Source of the DNA: Bacillota bacterium
Lineage (GTDB): Bacteria > Bacillota > Clostridia > Oscillospirales > Ruminococcaceae
Direction: 5' to 3'
NCBI GenBank assembly: GCA_023457355.1
Contig: JAEWLW010000046.1
Location: forward strand, 16,993-80,992
DNA: 64,000 bases
Part shown: positions 33,201 through 42,440 of the stretch, in pieces
Position numbering within the stretch: the first letter of the stretch is position 1
Layout: each line of letters starts with the position of its first letter
Notes under the pieces: generated by a model
Seen by the model: only the letters and a program-made list of their open reading frames with translations
What the model was told of the DNA's origin: nothing
Database searches by the model: none
Position numbers and translations under genes: made by a program

Positions 33201-34013
33201 TCATCTGAATCCTTGCACTAGCGTTCCAAGCAGCAGGCTCCAGCCGTCCACCAGGACAAACAGTAAAATTTTAAAAGGCAGCGAAATAGTGGCGGGCGGC
33301 AACATGACCATGCCCATTGACATCAGCACACTGGAAACGACAATGTCAATAATCAGAAAGGGAAGATAAAGAAGAAATCCGATCAAAAAGGCGCGCTCCA
33401 GCTCACTTGTAATAAAAGCGGGAACGATGACAAAAAGGCTTAAACGTGTCAGGCTCTCCAGATTTTCTTCCGATTCTATTTTGGGCATTTCACTGCCGGA
33501 GATGCTTAAGTATAGATTGAGCGATTTTGGAGTTGTCTGCCCCAGCATAAAACGCTTTAATGGCAGCTGTGCCGCGTCCACCGCTTCGGTGACAGTGTAA
33601 CTGCCGGCTTTATAGGGGTCGTAGGCGGTGGTTTTAATCTCCTCAAAGGTGGGGGTCATGATAAACAGCGTCAAAAAAAGCGCAAGGCCGACTAAAACCT
33701 GATTGGGGGGCGACTGTTGTGTACCCAGTGCGTTGCGCATAAACGATAACACGATGATGATCCGGGTAAAACTGGTCATCATTAGCAAAATGCTGGGTAT
33801 AAGAGAGACCAAAACAAAAAGGAACATCAGATCTAGCACACCCAAAGTGCTGTTGCCGGTATCGTCAGCTATAAAATCTATGGAAACGCCCGGCGCTGCA
33901 AACGCCGTGGTGTTTAGCAGAACCAGCACCAGAAAAAGCACCATGATTAGCGAGAAGCCAAAAAGCAGCAGCTGTTTTTTCAGTGACGCCAGGTACTGGG
34001 CGCGATTGGTCAT
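33201..34013 (-). CDS. fliP: Flagellar export gate protein FliP
   Basis: 270 residues with an N-terminal signal/anchor and the FliP signatures LMMTSFTRIIIVLSFMRNALGTQQSPPNQVLVGLALFLT and the late VDIVVSSVLMSMGMVMLPPATISLPFKILLFVLVDGW. It forms the core of the export pore. It overlaps fliO by 4 bp. A 100-bp gap without a gene separates it from fliQ. Confidence 0.96.
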   Translation of the reverse strand: MTNRAQYLASLKKQLLLFGFSLIMVLFLVLVLLNTTAFAAPGVSIDFIADDTGNSTLGVLDLMFLFVLVSLIPSILLMMTSFTRIIIVLSFMRNALGTQQSPPNQVLVGLALFLTLFIMTPTFEEIKTTAYDPYKAGSYTVTEAVDAAQLPLKRFMLGQTTPKSLNLYLSISGSEMPKIESEENLESLTRLSLFVIVPAFITSELERAFLIGFLLYLPFLIIDIVVSSVLMSMGMVMLPPATISLPFKILLFVLVDGWSLLLGTLVQGFR

Positions 34014-34381
34014 AAACCATCCCTCCCTTTGGCGGAAGCGCTGTTTTTCTTGGGCAGCATCTGCTTTATCACGGCTGAAAAGCTTTGCTCCGCCTCGGGG
34101 GCGGCATTGAAGAGCGCCTGCTGCTGTGAATCAAATTCGCAGATTGTTTCAATAGCGCCGGCACTCATCCCAATGAGGAGGGTCTTATCGCCGGCCGAAA
34201 CAAGCAGCAGATATTTTTCACGGTCTATAACCACACGGTCCAGGATTTTGATGTGCTTAAAATTGCCCTGAAGAGGCGCACGCCCGCCAATCCAGCGCAA
34301 AAAGAACCAAGCCAGGAACAGCACAAACGCCAAGGTGAGAAAAACAGAAAAAAACACCGAAAACGCCTCTAATCTTTCCAT
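34010..34381 (-). CDS. fliO: FliO/FliZ-type flagellar biosynthesis protein
   Basis: 123 residues with one membrane helix (residues about 8-28, SVFFSVFLTLAFVLFLAWFFL) and a cytoplasmic part resembling FliO (FKHIKILDRVVIDREKYLLLVSAGDKTLLIGMSAGAIE). FliO helps FliP assemble. It lies directly before fliP, where fliO is expected; homology is weak, as usual for this family. Confidence 0.85.
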   Translation of the reverse strand: MERLEAFSVFFSVFLTLAFVLFLAWFFLRWIGGRAPLQGNFKHIKILDRVVIDREKYLLLVSAGDKTLLIGMSAGAIETICEFDSQQQALFNAAPEAEQSFSAVIKQMLPKKNSASAKGRDGL

Positions 34382-34413
34382 GATTTCACCCTGTCCCGTC
34401 TTTTAAAAATTGA

Positions 34414-34776
34414 TTAACCAAGGATTTTTTTGACCGTTTGCAAGATGCGGTCGGGCTTAAAGGGCTTTACAATAAAGTCCAGCGCGCCAAAGCGGATTGC
34501 ATCAACGACCATTGCCTCCTGACCCATGGCGCTGCACATGACGACCACCGCATTGGGGTCATAGTTTTTAATCGCCTGAAGGGACTGAATGCCATCCATG
34601 TTGGGCATGGTGATATCCATAATAACAAGGTCGGGCTTTTCAGCTTTATAGGTTTCAAAAGCAATTTGCCCGTCCGCAGCTTCAATAATGTTGGTGTAAC
34701 CGTTTCCTGTGAGACTGTTTTTAATCATCATTCTCATAAAAGCTGCGTCATCAACGATCATAATTTTCTTGTCCAT
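34414..34776 (-). CDS. cheY: Chemotaxis response regulator CheY
   Basis: 120 residues, a single receiver domain from ATG at 34776 (AAGGAA nine bases before). The acidic pair is in IMIVDDAAFMR, the phospho-acceptor Asp in LVIMDITMPNMDG, the Thr/Ser site in VMCSAMGQEAMV and the Lys in FIVKPFKPDRI. CheY-P binds FliM/FliY. The position between fliY and fliO matches Bacillus. Confidence 0.95.
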   Translation of the reverse strand: MDKKIMIVDDAAFMRMMIKNSLTGNGYTNIIEAADGQIAFETYKAEKPDLVIMDITMPNMDGIQSLQAIKNYDPNAVVVMCSAMGQEAMVVDAIRFGALDFIVKPFKPDRILQTVKKILG

Positions 34777-34824
34777 AAAATCCAATTCCTTTCGGGATGT
34801 ATTTTTATATTTTGAGGAACTTCT

Positions 34825-36165
34825 TTAAAGCTCTTTTTCCAGCGAGGAGAGTAACGCTCTTGTGCCAAGAATTTCGGTGATGCGCACGCCAAAGTTGTCA
34901 TCAATAACCACCACGTCACCATGCGCGATCAACTGGCCGTTTACAACGATATCCACCGGGGCGCCCGCCTGTTTTTCCAGCTCGATGACCGTGCCCTGTG
35001 AAAAGGCCAGAATATCCTTAATCTTCCTGCGCGCTTGCCCAATCTCAATGGTGACATCCAGCGGAACATTCATCAGCAGATCGGTGTTGCCGCCCAGAAC
35101 CGGGTCGCCCGACGGGGCATTTTTGCTAAACTGTGGCAGCTGAACATTTTGCACTTTTGCCGGCGGCTGGGCCTCAACCTTGTGGGCGTGTTGGACCAGC
35201 GGCTGCATTTCAGGCGGCTGAGGATAGGGCGGATAAGGCGGATAATAAGGCGGATAGCCCGGTGCGCCGCCGGGCGGATAAGAGGGATACAAGCCCGACG
35301 GCCCTGCTGCGGGATAGGGCGGATAGTAGGGCGGGTAGCCCGGCGCGCCCGCCATTGGCGGTACCTGCTGTGGCATGGACTGCTGCGTAGGCTGGGGCGG
35401 CGGTGCGGGACTTTGAGACGGGGCTGCCGCAGGCGGAGCCGGCGGTGGGGCAACGGGCTGCTGCACGGCGGCTTGCGTGGGTTGTTGCGGGGCCGCCTGC
35501 GGCACAACGGGTTGTGGTTCAGGCTGCGGCACAGGTTCTTCAGGCATTACAGTGCCAAGGAAGCCGCCCACCATAGACTTTGCCAGGTCGCAGGGCATGG
35601 CGCTGACAAACTCGGAGGTCATAACGCCCTGAATGTCCATATTAAAGTGAATTGAGACAATCTTCTGCGTTTCATCCATTCCGATGGCGTCCGAGAAGGT
35701 ATAATCCGGCGTCATAATCCGTGCCTCGGGCGTCGAAATGTTGACGGCTTTGCCTAAGAATTCGGCCAAGGCGGTTGCGGAGGCGCCCATCATCTGGTTC
35801 ATCACCTCACAGGCGGCGCTCATGCTTAATTCATCCAGAACAAAATCTTCGCTGGGGGAGTCGTCAATGCCCATCAGCTGATTGAGAATCAACTGCATAT
35901 CGCGCTGCCGGAATATCAGCACATTTGAGCCGCTCAGACCTTCGGTATATGTAATCTTAACGCTCAAAGCCGGTTCCAATGCCGAATATTCCACCAGGCC
36001 CAGCGGTTCCACGCTGACGCGCGGCGTGGTGATGGTGACCTGCCTGTCCAGCATGGTGGAAACAGCCGTTGCCGCAGAACCCATGCTGATATTTAAAACT
36101 TCGCCAATAGCGTCAATTTCCATTGGCGAAAGCCCTGTGCATGCTTCTTTCGCTGCAGTATCCAA
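34825..36165 (-). CDS. fliY: Flagellar switch/CheY-P phosphatase FliY (CheC + FliN fusion)
   Basis: About 446 residues; probable TTG start at 36165, with AGAGGAG 11 bases earlier. The CheC-like part has IGEVLNISMGSAATAVSTML and a second helix LSMSAACEVMNQMMGASATALAEFL. A long Pro/Gln/Tyr linker (about 210-340) with repeated GYPPYYPPYP precedes a C-terminal FliN/SpoA domain (PLDVTIEIGQARRKIKDILAFSQGTVIEL). It is part of the C-ring and removes phosphate from CheY-P. No separate fliN is present. The linker is unusually proline-rich. Confidence 0.94.
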   Translation of the reverse strand: MDTAAKEACTGLSPMEIDAIGEVLNISMGSAATAVSTMLDRQVTITTPRVSVEPLGLVEYSALEPALSVKITYTEGLSGSNVLIFRQRDMQLILNQLMGIDDSPSEDFVLDELSMSAACEVMNQMMGASATALAEFLGKAVNISTPEARIMTPDYTFSDAIGMDETQKIVSIHFNMDIQGVMTSEFVSAMPCDLAKSMVGGFLGTVMPEEPVPQPEPQPVVPQAAPQQPTQAAVQQPVAPPPAPPAAAPSQSPAPPPQPTQQSMPQQVPPMAGAPGYPPYYPPYPAAGPSGLYPSYPPGGAPGYPPYYPPYPPYPQPPEMQPLVQHAHKVEAQPPAKVQNVQLPQFSKNAPSGDPVLGGNTDLLMNVPLDVTIEIGQARRKIKDILAFSQGTVIELEKQAGAPVDIVVNGQLIAHGDVVVIDDNFGVRITEILGTRALLSSLEKEL

Positions 36166-36182
36166 AATAAATCGAACTCCTC

Positions 36183-37187
36183 TCAATTCAAAGCTTCGGG
36201 CGGGTAAGATTTTGTAATTTTAATCGCTTTATTAGCTTTAACAATACCCATTTTGCCATAAAACCACGGCTGGCTGTCCACCAGAAGCTTAACGTCTCCG
36301 TTGGCCGTGTTTTCCAGCTTTATAATATCGTCCACCCGCAGATGCATAATATCTTCCAGCTCCATCTGCACCTCGTCGAGTATCACGTTGATTTTAAGAT
36401 CAGACGCATATATCGCCCTTTGAATGACCTTTTTGGCCATTTCCTTTTTGGCGTCATCTGAAAGGTTTTTGGAAATGCGCGAATATTTGGAAACAAAACT
36501 GCCCATCAGCTCTTCCAGGCCGATAGCCGGAATGCAAATGTTCAGCGTACCAACAACATCCTGCATCTTTACTTCAAAAGATACAATGACCACAATATCC
36601 TCGGGTGCATAAATCTGAATTAACCGCGGATTGGTTTCAATCGTGTCCAAGCCGATATTGACATCGATATAATCCCGCCAGGCATCCTGCATATAAACTG
36701 AAAATTTTTGGAAAATATTGCGCATGATACCCAGCTCTATATCGGTGTAGTCCCGGTTTAAAATCATTCCGCTGCCGATACCACCCAGAAGGCGGTCTAT
36801 CATGAAAAACGCCAGATTGGAGGAGGTATCCATCATCATGGTAAACTCGTTGATATTTTTGTCGCCGGGCTTTAGCTCCATCAGGCCAATCAATGCCGTA
36901 TCCGGCAGCGCGTTGTTAAATTCGTAGTAACGCTGCTCTTCTACTTGCAGCAGGTTCACTTCGCTGTTTATGCGCATTGAACCCGAGAAATAAGAAGACA
37001 AAAGTCGCGCGAGATTCTCATGAATACTGTCGACGTTGCGCAGCTGCTCCTTGGTGAACTTTTTGGGCGAATAGAAATCATATTCCCGAATACGCTTATC
37101 AGGCGCTTCGGGTTTAACATCTATATTACCACTGCTCATCCCTTTGAGCAACGCATCAATTTGTGATTGTGAGAGAATTTCGGGCAT
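36183..37187 (-). CDS. fliM: Flagellar motor switch protein FliM
   Basis: 334 residues: the N-terminal CheY-binding peptide MPEILSQSQIDALLKG, a GGXGG-type middle (MIDRLLGGIGSGMILNRDYTDIE) and a C-terminal SpoA domain (VILDEVQMELEDIMHLRVDDIIKLE). FliM forms the C-ring with FliG and FliY. Its 3' end overlaps the start region of fliY. A fliL gene, commonly just upstream, is absent. Confidence 0.97.
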   Translation of the reverse strand: MPEILSQSQIDALLKGMSSGNIDVKPEAPDKRIREYDFYSPKKFTKEQLRNVDSIHENLARLLSSYFSGSMRINSEVNLLQVEEQRYYEFNNALPDTALIGLMELKPGDKNINEFTMMMDTSSNLAFFMIDRLLGGIGSGMILNRDYTDIELGIMRNIFQKFSVYMQDAWRDYIDVNIGLDTIETNPRLIQIYAPEDIVVIVSFEVKMQDVVGTLNICIPAIGLEELMGSFVSKYSRISKNLSDDAKKEMAKKVIQRAIYASDLKINVILDEVQMELEDIMHLRVDDIIKLENTANGDVKLLVDSQPWFYGKMGIVKANKAIKITKSYPPEALN

Positions 37188-37238
37188 CTGGTCTCACCAC
37201 CTGTATAAAGAATAAACGTTGGCTAATAGGCAGAAAAA

Positions 37239-38165
37239 TTAGTCGGGAGCGGATCGGGTCGCAATTTGATCCTCCGGCACCGAAATGGACGGGGTGCTCT
37301 CATCGGCGTGTACCTTGTCCGATTTCAGAATGTCCGAACTGCTGCTGTTATCCTCAAAAAGCTCGGCACTCACAAGATGCGAAAGCATGGCGTAAAGATC
37401 TTCGGGGTTGTCTTTATCAAACGAATTGCCAAGCACCATAATCTCGACGCGTCTGTTTTTGGCGCGGCCTTCGGGCGAGTCGTTGCTTTCAATCGGATAG
37501 TTTTTTCCGTAACCGTTGCACATCAGCTTTTTAGGGTTAAGGCCTTTTTTCTCTTCGAAGTAAATAACCACCTGGCTGGCGCGTTCGCCCGAAAGGGTCC
37601 AATCGCTGATGTGATAGTTTTCAGCACCTGGAATAGCAGCGGTATGGCCGTTGACGCGGGTGACAAAGATCTGATCTTCAAGGTTTTTGAGGCAGTCGCC
37701 TAAAAAGTCGAGAATGGGGTAGCTTTCTTTGCGAAGTGTATAGCTGTCTCCGTCAAAAAACAGGTTGTTGTCAAAGCGGATGTAGACATTATTGGCCGAA
37801 TCTCTGGAAACGGACACCGATGCCGTCATCTGGTTTTGCTCAACATACATTTTAAGATATTCGTAAAGCTGGTTTAAATCGGTGGGCAGTTCGTTATTCG
37901 TCACCTTATCCCCGATGTTTGGCGTAACACCGTTTGCTGGCGCGATGTCATCGCCCTCACCGTCTTGCACCAGAATAATCTGGGCAGTTGCAGCGTCGGG
38001 GTTTCTGGAGAATGCGCGAACTAAAATTTCCCACTTCTCCTCATTGACAGTTGACATACTGAACAGCATGATAAAAAAAGTTAAAAGGAGGGTGACCATG
38101 TCCCCATAGGTATCCATCCAGTTATAGCCGCCGCCACCGCCGGTATTTTTTTTTCGTCTGGCCAC
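37239..38165 (-). CDS. motB: Stator protein MotB
   Basis: 308 residues, GTG start. One membrane helix near residue 25 with the proton-binding Asp in WMDTYGDMVTLLLTFFIMLFS, then an OmpA-type peptidoglycan-binding domain (NHISDWTLSGERASQVVIYF, then NYPIESNDSPEGRAKNRRVEIMV). It anchors the stator to the wall. The acidic 50-residue tail after the OmpA domain is not typical. Confidence 0.96.
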   Translation of the reverse strand: MARRKKNTGGGGGYNWMDTYGDMVTLLLTFFIMLFSMSTVNEEKWEILVRAFSRNPDAATAQIILVQDGEGDDIAPANGVTPNIGDKVTNNELPTDLNQLYEYLKMYVEQNQMTASVSVSRDSANNVYIRFDNNLFFDGDSYTLRKESYPILDFLGDCLKNLEDQIFVTRVNGHTAAIPGAENYHISDWTLSGERASQVVIYFEEKKGLNPKKLMCNGYGKNYPIESNDSPEGRAKNRRVEIMVLGNSFDKDNPEDLYAMLSHLVSAELFEDNSSSSDILKSDKVHADESTPSISVPEDQIATRSAPD

Positions 38166-38206
38166 AAAATCCCCCCTTTCTCAAAGATTCCGTTAATTAT
38201 TGCCTG

Positions 38207-39127
38207 CTAATTTTGGTCGTCTGCGCTCCGCTTGCCCCTTTTCCCTTTTTTGTCCTTCTTCTTTTCCTGCAAAACCAACATCTGAAGCTTTTCTTCGATA
38301 AAGCGGGGGTTTTCACCCGCTTGAATGGCCTCGACGCCTTCACATATTAAAATTTTGCATAAAAACTCTTCATCATGACGCACGCGTAATTTGTTGGCAA
38401 TGGGGTTAAAAAAGATGTTGCCCATCATACTGCCGTACAGCGTTGTCAATAAGGCCGTTGCCATGGCAGGACCGATAGCAGCGGCGTCCGTCATATCCGC
38501 CAGCATATTAACCAGGCCGATCAGCGTGCCGATCATGCCAAAACCCGGGGCATAGGCAGCGCCTTTCTCGTAAAAGGCACAGGCCTGCGCATGTCGGTCC
38601 TCAAGGTGGCCCAGTTCGGCATCCAGCAACGCGTGCACCTTCTCAGGCTCCACCGAGTCGACAACAAGCATCAGGCTGCTTTGCAAAAAGGGGTCGGAAG
38701 CGCCTTGCAGCTTATCTTCCAACGACAGAAGGCCTTTGGAACGGGCTTCCTTGGCAAACTCCACAATTTGGGTTATGTAACTTTGGGAATCGTAAACCGT
38801 GGGGAAAAAGGCTATTTTCAAATGGCTGGGAATTCGCTTAAAGGTTGAGACGGGGAATGAAACCATCAACGCCGCAATGGTGCCGCCAATTGTAATTGCA
38901 ATACTGGGGTAACTGATAAATCCGCCGAATTTATTCATTGCAAATGGGCCTGTAGCCTGATAAGAGGCCATCGCTTCTTCATAGTTGGCGTCGCCCTCCT
39001 TGGGCGGCGTCACGAAGACGATGCCGAATAAAATCAGAAGAAGAGCGCTTACGATACCGATCAGAGTCAAAATATCAAAAGTGCCGCTTTTACCGCCGCG
39101 CTGCTTTGCCGCTTTTTCCTTAGCCAC
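38207..39127 (-). CDS. motA: Stator protein MotA
   Basis: About 306 residues; GTG at 39127 is preferred because GAGGTGA lies five bases before, though GTG at 39136 is possible. Four membrane helices; the cytoplasmic loop has the charged residues that contact FliG (SLEDKLQGASDPFLQSSLML) and the third helix AYAPGFGMIGTLIGLVNML with the conserved proline. The N-terminal region is 25 residues longer than usual. The C-terminus is lysine-rich. Confidence 0.95.
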   Translation of the reverse strand: MAKEKAAKQRGGKSGTFDILTLIGIVSALLLILFGIVFVTPPKEGDANYEEAMASYQATGPFAMNKFGGFISYPSIAITIGGTIAALMVSFPVSTFKRIPSHLKIAFFPTVYDSQSYITQIVEFAKEARSKGLLSLEDKLQGASDPFLQSSLMLVVDSVEPEKVHALLDAELGHLEDRHAQACAFYEKGAAYAPGFGMIGTLIGLVNMLADMTDAAAIGPAMATALLTTLYGSMMGNIFFNPIANKLRVRHDEEFLCKILICEGVEAIQAGENPRFIEEKLQMLVLQEKKKDKKGKRGKRSADDQN

Positions 39128-39332
39128 CAAAATCACCTCGGTTATATAACTTGCTGAAAATGCTTCTGCGGTAAGCGGTGGTCAGTTCCACCACCTGCTG
39201 CATACCTTCACGAACGATGTATATTTTACCGTTGGTGAGCTGTATGGTCGTATCAGGGCTCTCTTGAATCGTTTCGATGTGGTCGCAGTTTAAGATAAAC
39301 TCGACGCCATTGAGTTTTGTCAGCATGATCAT
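39120..39332 (-). CDS. flbD: FlbD/SwrD-family protein
   Basis: 70 residues from ATG at 39332 (AAGGAGA eight bases before). MIMLTKLNGVEFILNCDHIETIQESPDTTI, then KIYIVREGMQQVV, are diagnostic of the FlbD/SwrD family. SwrD raises flagellar power in B. subtilis, and the gene lies between hook and stator genes as here. It overlaps the motA start. Confidence 0.92.
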   Translation of the reverse strand: MIMLTKLNGVEFILNCDHIETIQESPDTTIQLTNGKIYIVREGMQQVVELTTAYRRSIFSKLYNRGDFGG

Positions 39333-39364
39333 CAAAAGATTCTCCTTAATTAATCTAATTGGGT

Positions 39365-39408
39365 CTGCTGCCACAAGCGACAAACGCGTTTATCACTTGT
39401 GGCAGCAG
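39365..39408 (-). promoter_or_regulatory. 22-bp RNA dyad between flgE and flbD
   Basis: A 44-base symmetric dyad centred at 39386/39387. As minus-strand RNA all 22 positions pair, two of them as G-U; on plus these two are C-A mismatches, so the structure belongs to the flagellar mRNA. No U-run follows, hence not an ordinary terminator. It could protect the flgE 3' end or separate hook from stator expression. Confidence 0.65.
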
Positions 39409-39430
39409 CCCCAGGGCTGCCGCAAATTAA

Positions 39431-41131
39431 TTAACGTTTTAGGTTAACGAGCTCTTCCAGCATTTCGTCCGATACGGTAATCAGGCGCGAGCACGCCTGA
39501 TAGCCGCGCTGCGTCGTGATCATATCGGAGAATTCCTTGGAAAGATCGACGTTTGAAAGCTCTAACGAGCCGGAAACCAGGCCGCCCGCACCGTCGCTAC
39601 CGGGCTGGCTATAACTCATTTCGCCGCTGTTGGCCGAGGTGGTGAAATAAGTGCCGCTTGACTGTACCAGACCTTCGGGGTTTGCAAAGGTCACAAGGTT
39701 GATCTGGCCGACAACGACCTCGCCCAGCTGCGCATTGGTGGCAATAATGGTGCCGTCGGCACTGATGGCCACGCCGGTCAGGCTTTCGATGCCCTGCGAT
39801 CCGCCCGCGGTACCGCCTGAAAGCACCATTTTACTGCCCGCGAGGCCAAGCGCATTGCTCGGCGTCGCAGCGGTAAAGGTGGTGTCGCCCGGGGTTACAC
39901 CGGCGGTATCAAGGCAATCCCAATCGCCGTCGGTCAGGTTGCCGTCCCCATCAACCAGCGTGGGATTGGCCGTCTTCATGGCGTTGACAATAGTCGAATA
40001 GCCGGGGCGGTTCATGATGATGTAATCGGAGGAACTGGAAGAAGTATTGGAGAGCTTCATGGTGCCGGCTTCCGTTTTGCTGGGGTCGATAACGCCGGTA
40101 TATTCCTCGCCGTTAATCTCCATGGTAACGGTCATAGTTTTGGCGGTGGCATCGTATGTAATTTCAAAGTTTTCAAACGCGTTAGCCCCTGGATCAAAAT
40201 CGGCGCCGAAGCCGCTGCCGGTGGTGCCGGTTGGCGAAAAGCCGCCGCCGATGGTGACACCGGGCCAGTTGCTTGCCTTGCCGGACTGCAGCGAAAAATC
40301 GGTGGAGCAAATTTCCTCGCCGGTCAGGCCGGTCGTGGGCCATTTGTCGGCGGGATCCATCGAAATGGTAAATTTACCGGCCGGATGGCTGGCGCCGGTG
40401 GTGTCCTGCATATAAGTCTCGATGGCATCATTGATAGCGGTGTTCAGGTCGTCCAGCGAGGAAAAACTCTCGTTGGCGTTAAGCGTCACCACAATACCGT
40501 TTGTACCCACCTGGGCGGTTGCCTTAACGCCGTCGGTCATGCCCGATCCCTGAATGAGCTGCATGGAAATATTGCCTGCCGAGGTGTAATTTGAAGTGGA
40601 AAGCGTATATTTAACATCGTTGATGGTAGTGGAAACCGAAGAGGTGGCAGGCGAGACCGAGGGCAGGTTTAGCTGGATGAGGTTGCTGCCCGGGGACTGC
40701 CCAAGGGGGTTCCCCGAGATACCAAGCACAAAGTTGCCCTGGGAATCAACAAGGTTGCCGGCCGAATCAAAGGTGAGCGCACCGGCGCGGGTGTAATATT
40801 TGTTGCCGTCGGCATCCTGCACCTGAAAAAAGCCCTCGCCGTCGATGGCCAAGTCCATCGAACTGTCGGTCATGGTGAAGGAGGATTGCCCCATCAACAG
40901 GTCGACCGAGCCCACCTGCGTACCGTAGCCAATGGCGCCGGGGTTTGTGCCGCCGGCAGTGGAAGAACCTGCACTGCCCGCGTTGACAGTCTGGTAGTAG
41001 ACGTCTCTGAAGGTGACCCGGCTTGCCTTAAAGCCGTATGTATTGACGTTGGAAATGTTATTGCCGATAACGTCCATGCGTGTCTGGTGAGCTTTTAAGC
41101 CAGAAACGCCGGAGTATAGGGATCTGTTCAT
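39431..41131 (-). CDS. flgE: Flagellar hook protein FlgE
   Basis: 566 residues. MNRSLYSGVSGLKAHQTRMDVIGNNISNVNTYGFKASRVTF is the hook N-terminus, GEGFFQV follows near residue 110, and the C-terminus has VDLSKEFSDMITTQRGYQACSRLITVSDEML. FlgE polymerises into the hook. The variable central region (about 180-420) is Gly/Ser/Thr-rich and larger than in Bacillus. The GC content is noticeably higher than that of neighbouring genes. Confidence 0.96.
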   Translation of the reverse strand: MNRSLYSGVSGLKAHQTRMDVIGNNISNVNTYGFKASRVTFRDVYYQTVNAGSAGSSTAGGTNPGAIGYGTQVGSVDLLMGQSSFTMTDSSMDLAIDGEGFFQVQDADGNKYYTRAGALTFDSAGNLVDSQGNFVLGISGNPLGQSPGSNLIQLNLPSVSPATSSVSTTINDVKYTLSTSNYTSAGNISMQLIQGSGMTDGVKATAQVGTNGIVVTLNANESFSSLDDLNTAINDAIETYMQDTTGASHPAGKFTISMDPADKWPTTGLTGEEICSTDFSLQSGKASNWPGVTIGGGFSPTGTTGSGFGADFDPGANAFENFEITYDATAKTMTVTMEINGEEYTGVIDPSKTEAGTMKLSNTSSSSSDYIIMNRPGYSTIVNAMKTANPTLVDGDGNLTDGDWDCLDTAGVTPGDTTFTAATPSNALGLAGSKMVLSGGTAGGSQGIESLTGVAISADGTIIATNAQLGEVVVGQINLVTFANPEGLVQSSGTYFTTSANSGEMSYSQPGSDGAGGLVSGSLELSNVDLSKEFSDMITTQRGYQACSRLITVSDEMLEELVNLKR

Positions 41132-41219
41132 AAATTCTTGCTCCTTTTCGGGGACGGTGCCGTGCGGTGCAGCCCGTCAAGTCGGTCGGGGCTGCAAAAG
41201 CTTCCAAAAAGGTCCGGCT

Positions 41220-41630
41220 TTATATGATCACGGTACCGTCGATATTGGTGAATACGTTCCCTGTCAGATCGCTTTCGCCCACAGTTGTAATAACCTTATT
41301 ACTCTGTGCGCTGACAATAAAAGCGGTCTTGTCGATTAAGATTAATGCAGAATCCAATCCTTTTTCCTGCGCAATTTTTACCCCTTGATTCAAACGTTCC
41401 AGGCTGTCGTCGGTCAGTTCAATATTGCGCTGTGCCACGCGTGAAACAGCATGTTTTGAAAATGCGACCCCGGTGTTCTGCTGTAGCTGGCGCTCAAGCA
41501 GCGCCTGAAAAGAGGGGCTGTCCGACTGGGGCGTTGCAGCGGACGCGGAAGAAGCACTGTCATTGTGATAAGGCTGCACAGTACCCGTCGTGATGGGAAG
41601 GGACATTCTGCCAAGATATAGATTATCCAC
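41220..41630 (-). CDS. Flagellar operon protein, TIGR02530-like
   Basis: About 136 residues; GTG at 41630 is preferred since GGAGGG is seven bases ahead, with ATG 41645 as alternative. The C-terminal half, FSKHAVSRVAQRNIELTDDSLERLNQGVKIAQEKG, then ALILIDKTAFIVSAQSNKVIT, is the signature of this small family found between flgD and flgE in Firmicutes. Its biochemical role is not known; it may act in hook assembly. Confidence 0.85.
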   Translation of the reverse strand: MDNLYLGRMSLPITTGTVQPYHNDSASSASAATPQSDSPSFQALLERQLQQNTGVAFSKHAVSRVAQRNIELTDDSLERLNQGVKIAQEKGLDSALILIDKTAFIVSAQSNKVITTVGESDLTGNVFTNIDGTVII

Positions 41631-41666
41631 GATTTTGCCCTCCATGGCATAGCCGTCGTCCGTACT

Positions 41667-42422
41667 TTAAGCGCTTTTGGTTTTGAAAATGAGCTTCTGA
41701 TAAGCCGCTTCATCTCCGCCCGCAGTGCTGATAACAACGTTGACGTAGTAAGTAGTGTCCGGTTCCAGGTCGGTCAGGGAAGCCACAAGATCCTCTTCGC
41801 CGCCCTGCAGGCTTGCCACCAGCGTGCCTTGTTTAACCTGCGCCACAGAATCAAAATCCGTATCCTCCGAGTAATAAACGCTATAATAATACTGCGATTC
41901 ATCGTCGGTTTCGGGGGCGTTCCAGGCAATTTCGGCATCGGTGTCGGTTCGCTTTAACAGGTACGGCGTTATTTTTGAAACGGTGGCAATCTCCTGTTCG
42001 GCCGTAATCGCAGGGGCATTTACCGACATGATCTGGCTGAGAGAATAAGGCGTGCCGTTGACATAAATTTCGTAGTCGTCGCCGGAGAGCGTAATCTTCT
42101 CAACCGCGCCGGTTTGGGCGTTGACATTGCCGCCCAAAGAAAGGCTTGCAACGGTAACGTCCTTGCCCACGAGGCCCATGACATAATTGGTCTTGGAATA
42201 ATAGGCTAGGTTTTGCATCTGCTGCATGGTTGCAAATTGGGCAAGCTGTGCCACATACTGCGAGCTGTCCACAGGGTCGGTAAAATCCTGGTTTTTAAGC
42301 TCGGCGATCATCAGCGTAAAAAAATCGTCGATACCGAGTTCGGAGGAGTCGTTGTTCTCATAGACTGCGTTTACCGTTCTGGCGGAATTAGCGCCATATA
42401 AATCGCTTACACTGGTGCTCAA
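41667..42422 (-). CDS. flgD: Hook scaffolding protein FlgD
   Basis: 251 residues, TTG start eight bases after AGGAGG. The N-terminal cap region GIDDFFTLMIAELKNQDFTDPVDSSQYVAQLAQFATMQQMQNL is diagnostic. The C-terminal half contains a fibronectin-III-like domain (about 150-250; APETDDESQYYYSVYYSED, DLEPDTTYYVNVVIST). FlgD caps the growing hook. Confidence 0.94.
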   Translation of the reverse strand: MSTSVSDLYGANSARTVNAVYENNDSSELGIDDFFTLMIAELKNQDFTDPVDSSQYVAQLAQFATMQQMQNLAYYSKTNYVMGLVGKDVTVASLSLGGNVNAQTGAVEKITLSGDDYEIYVNGTPYSLSQIMSVNAPAITAEQEIATVSKITPYLLKRTDTDAEIAWNAPETDDESQYYYSVYYSEDTDFDSVAQVKQGTLVASLQGGEEDLVASLTDLEPDTTYYVNVVISTAGGDEAAYQKLIFKTKSA

Positions 42423-42440
42423 AGAAACGTCCTCCTTTCA

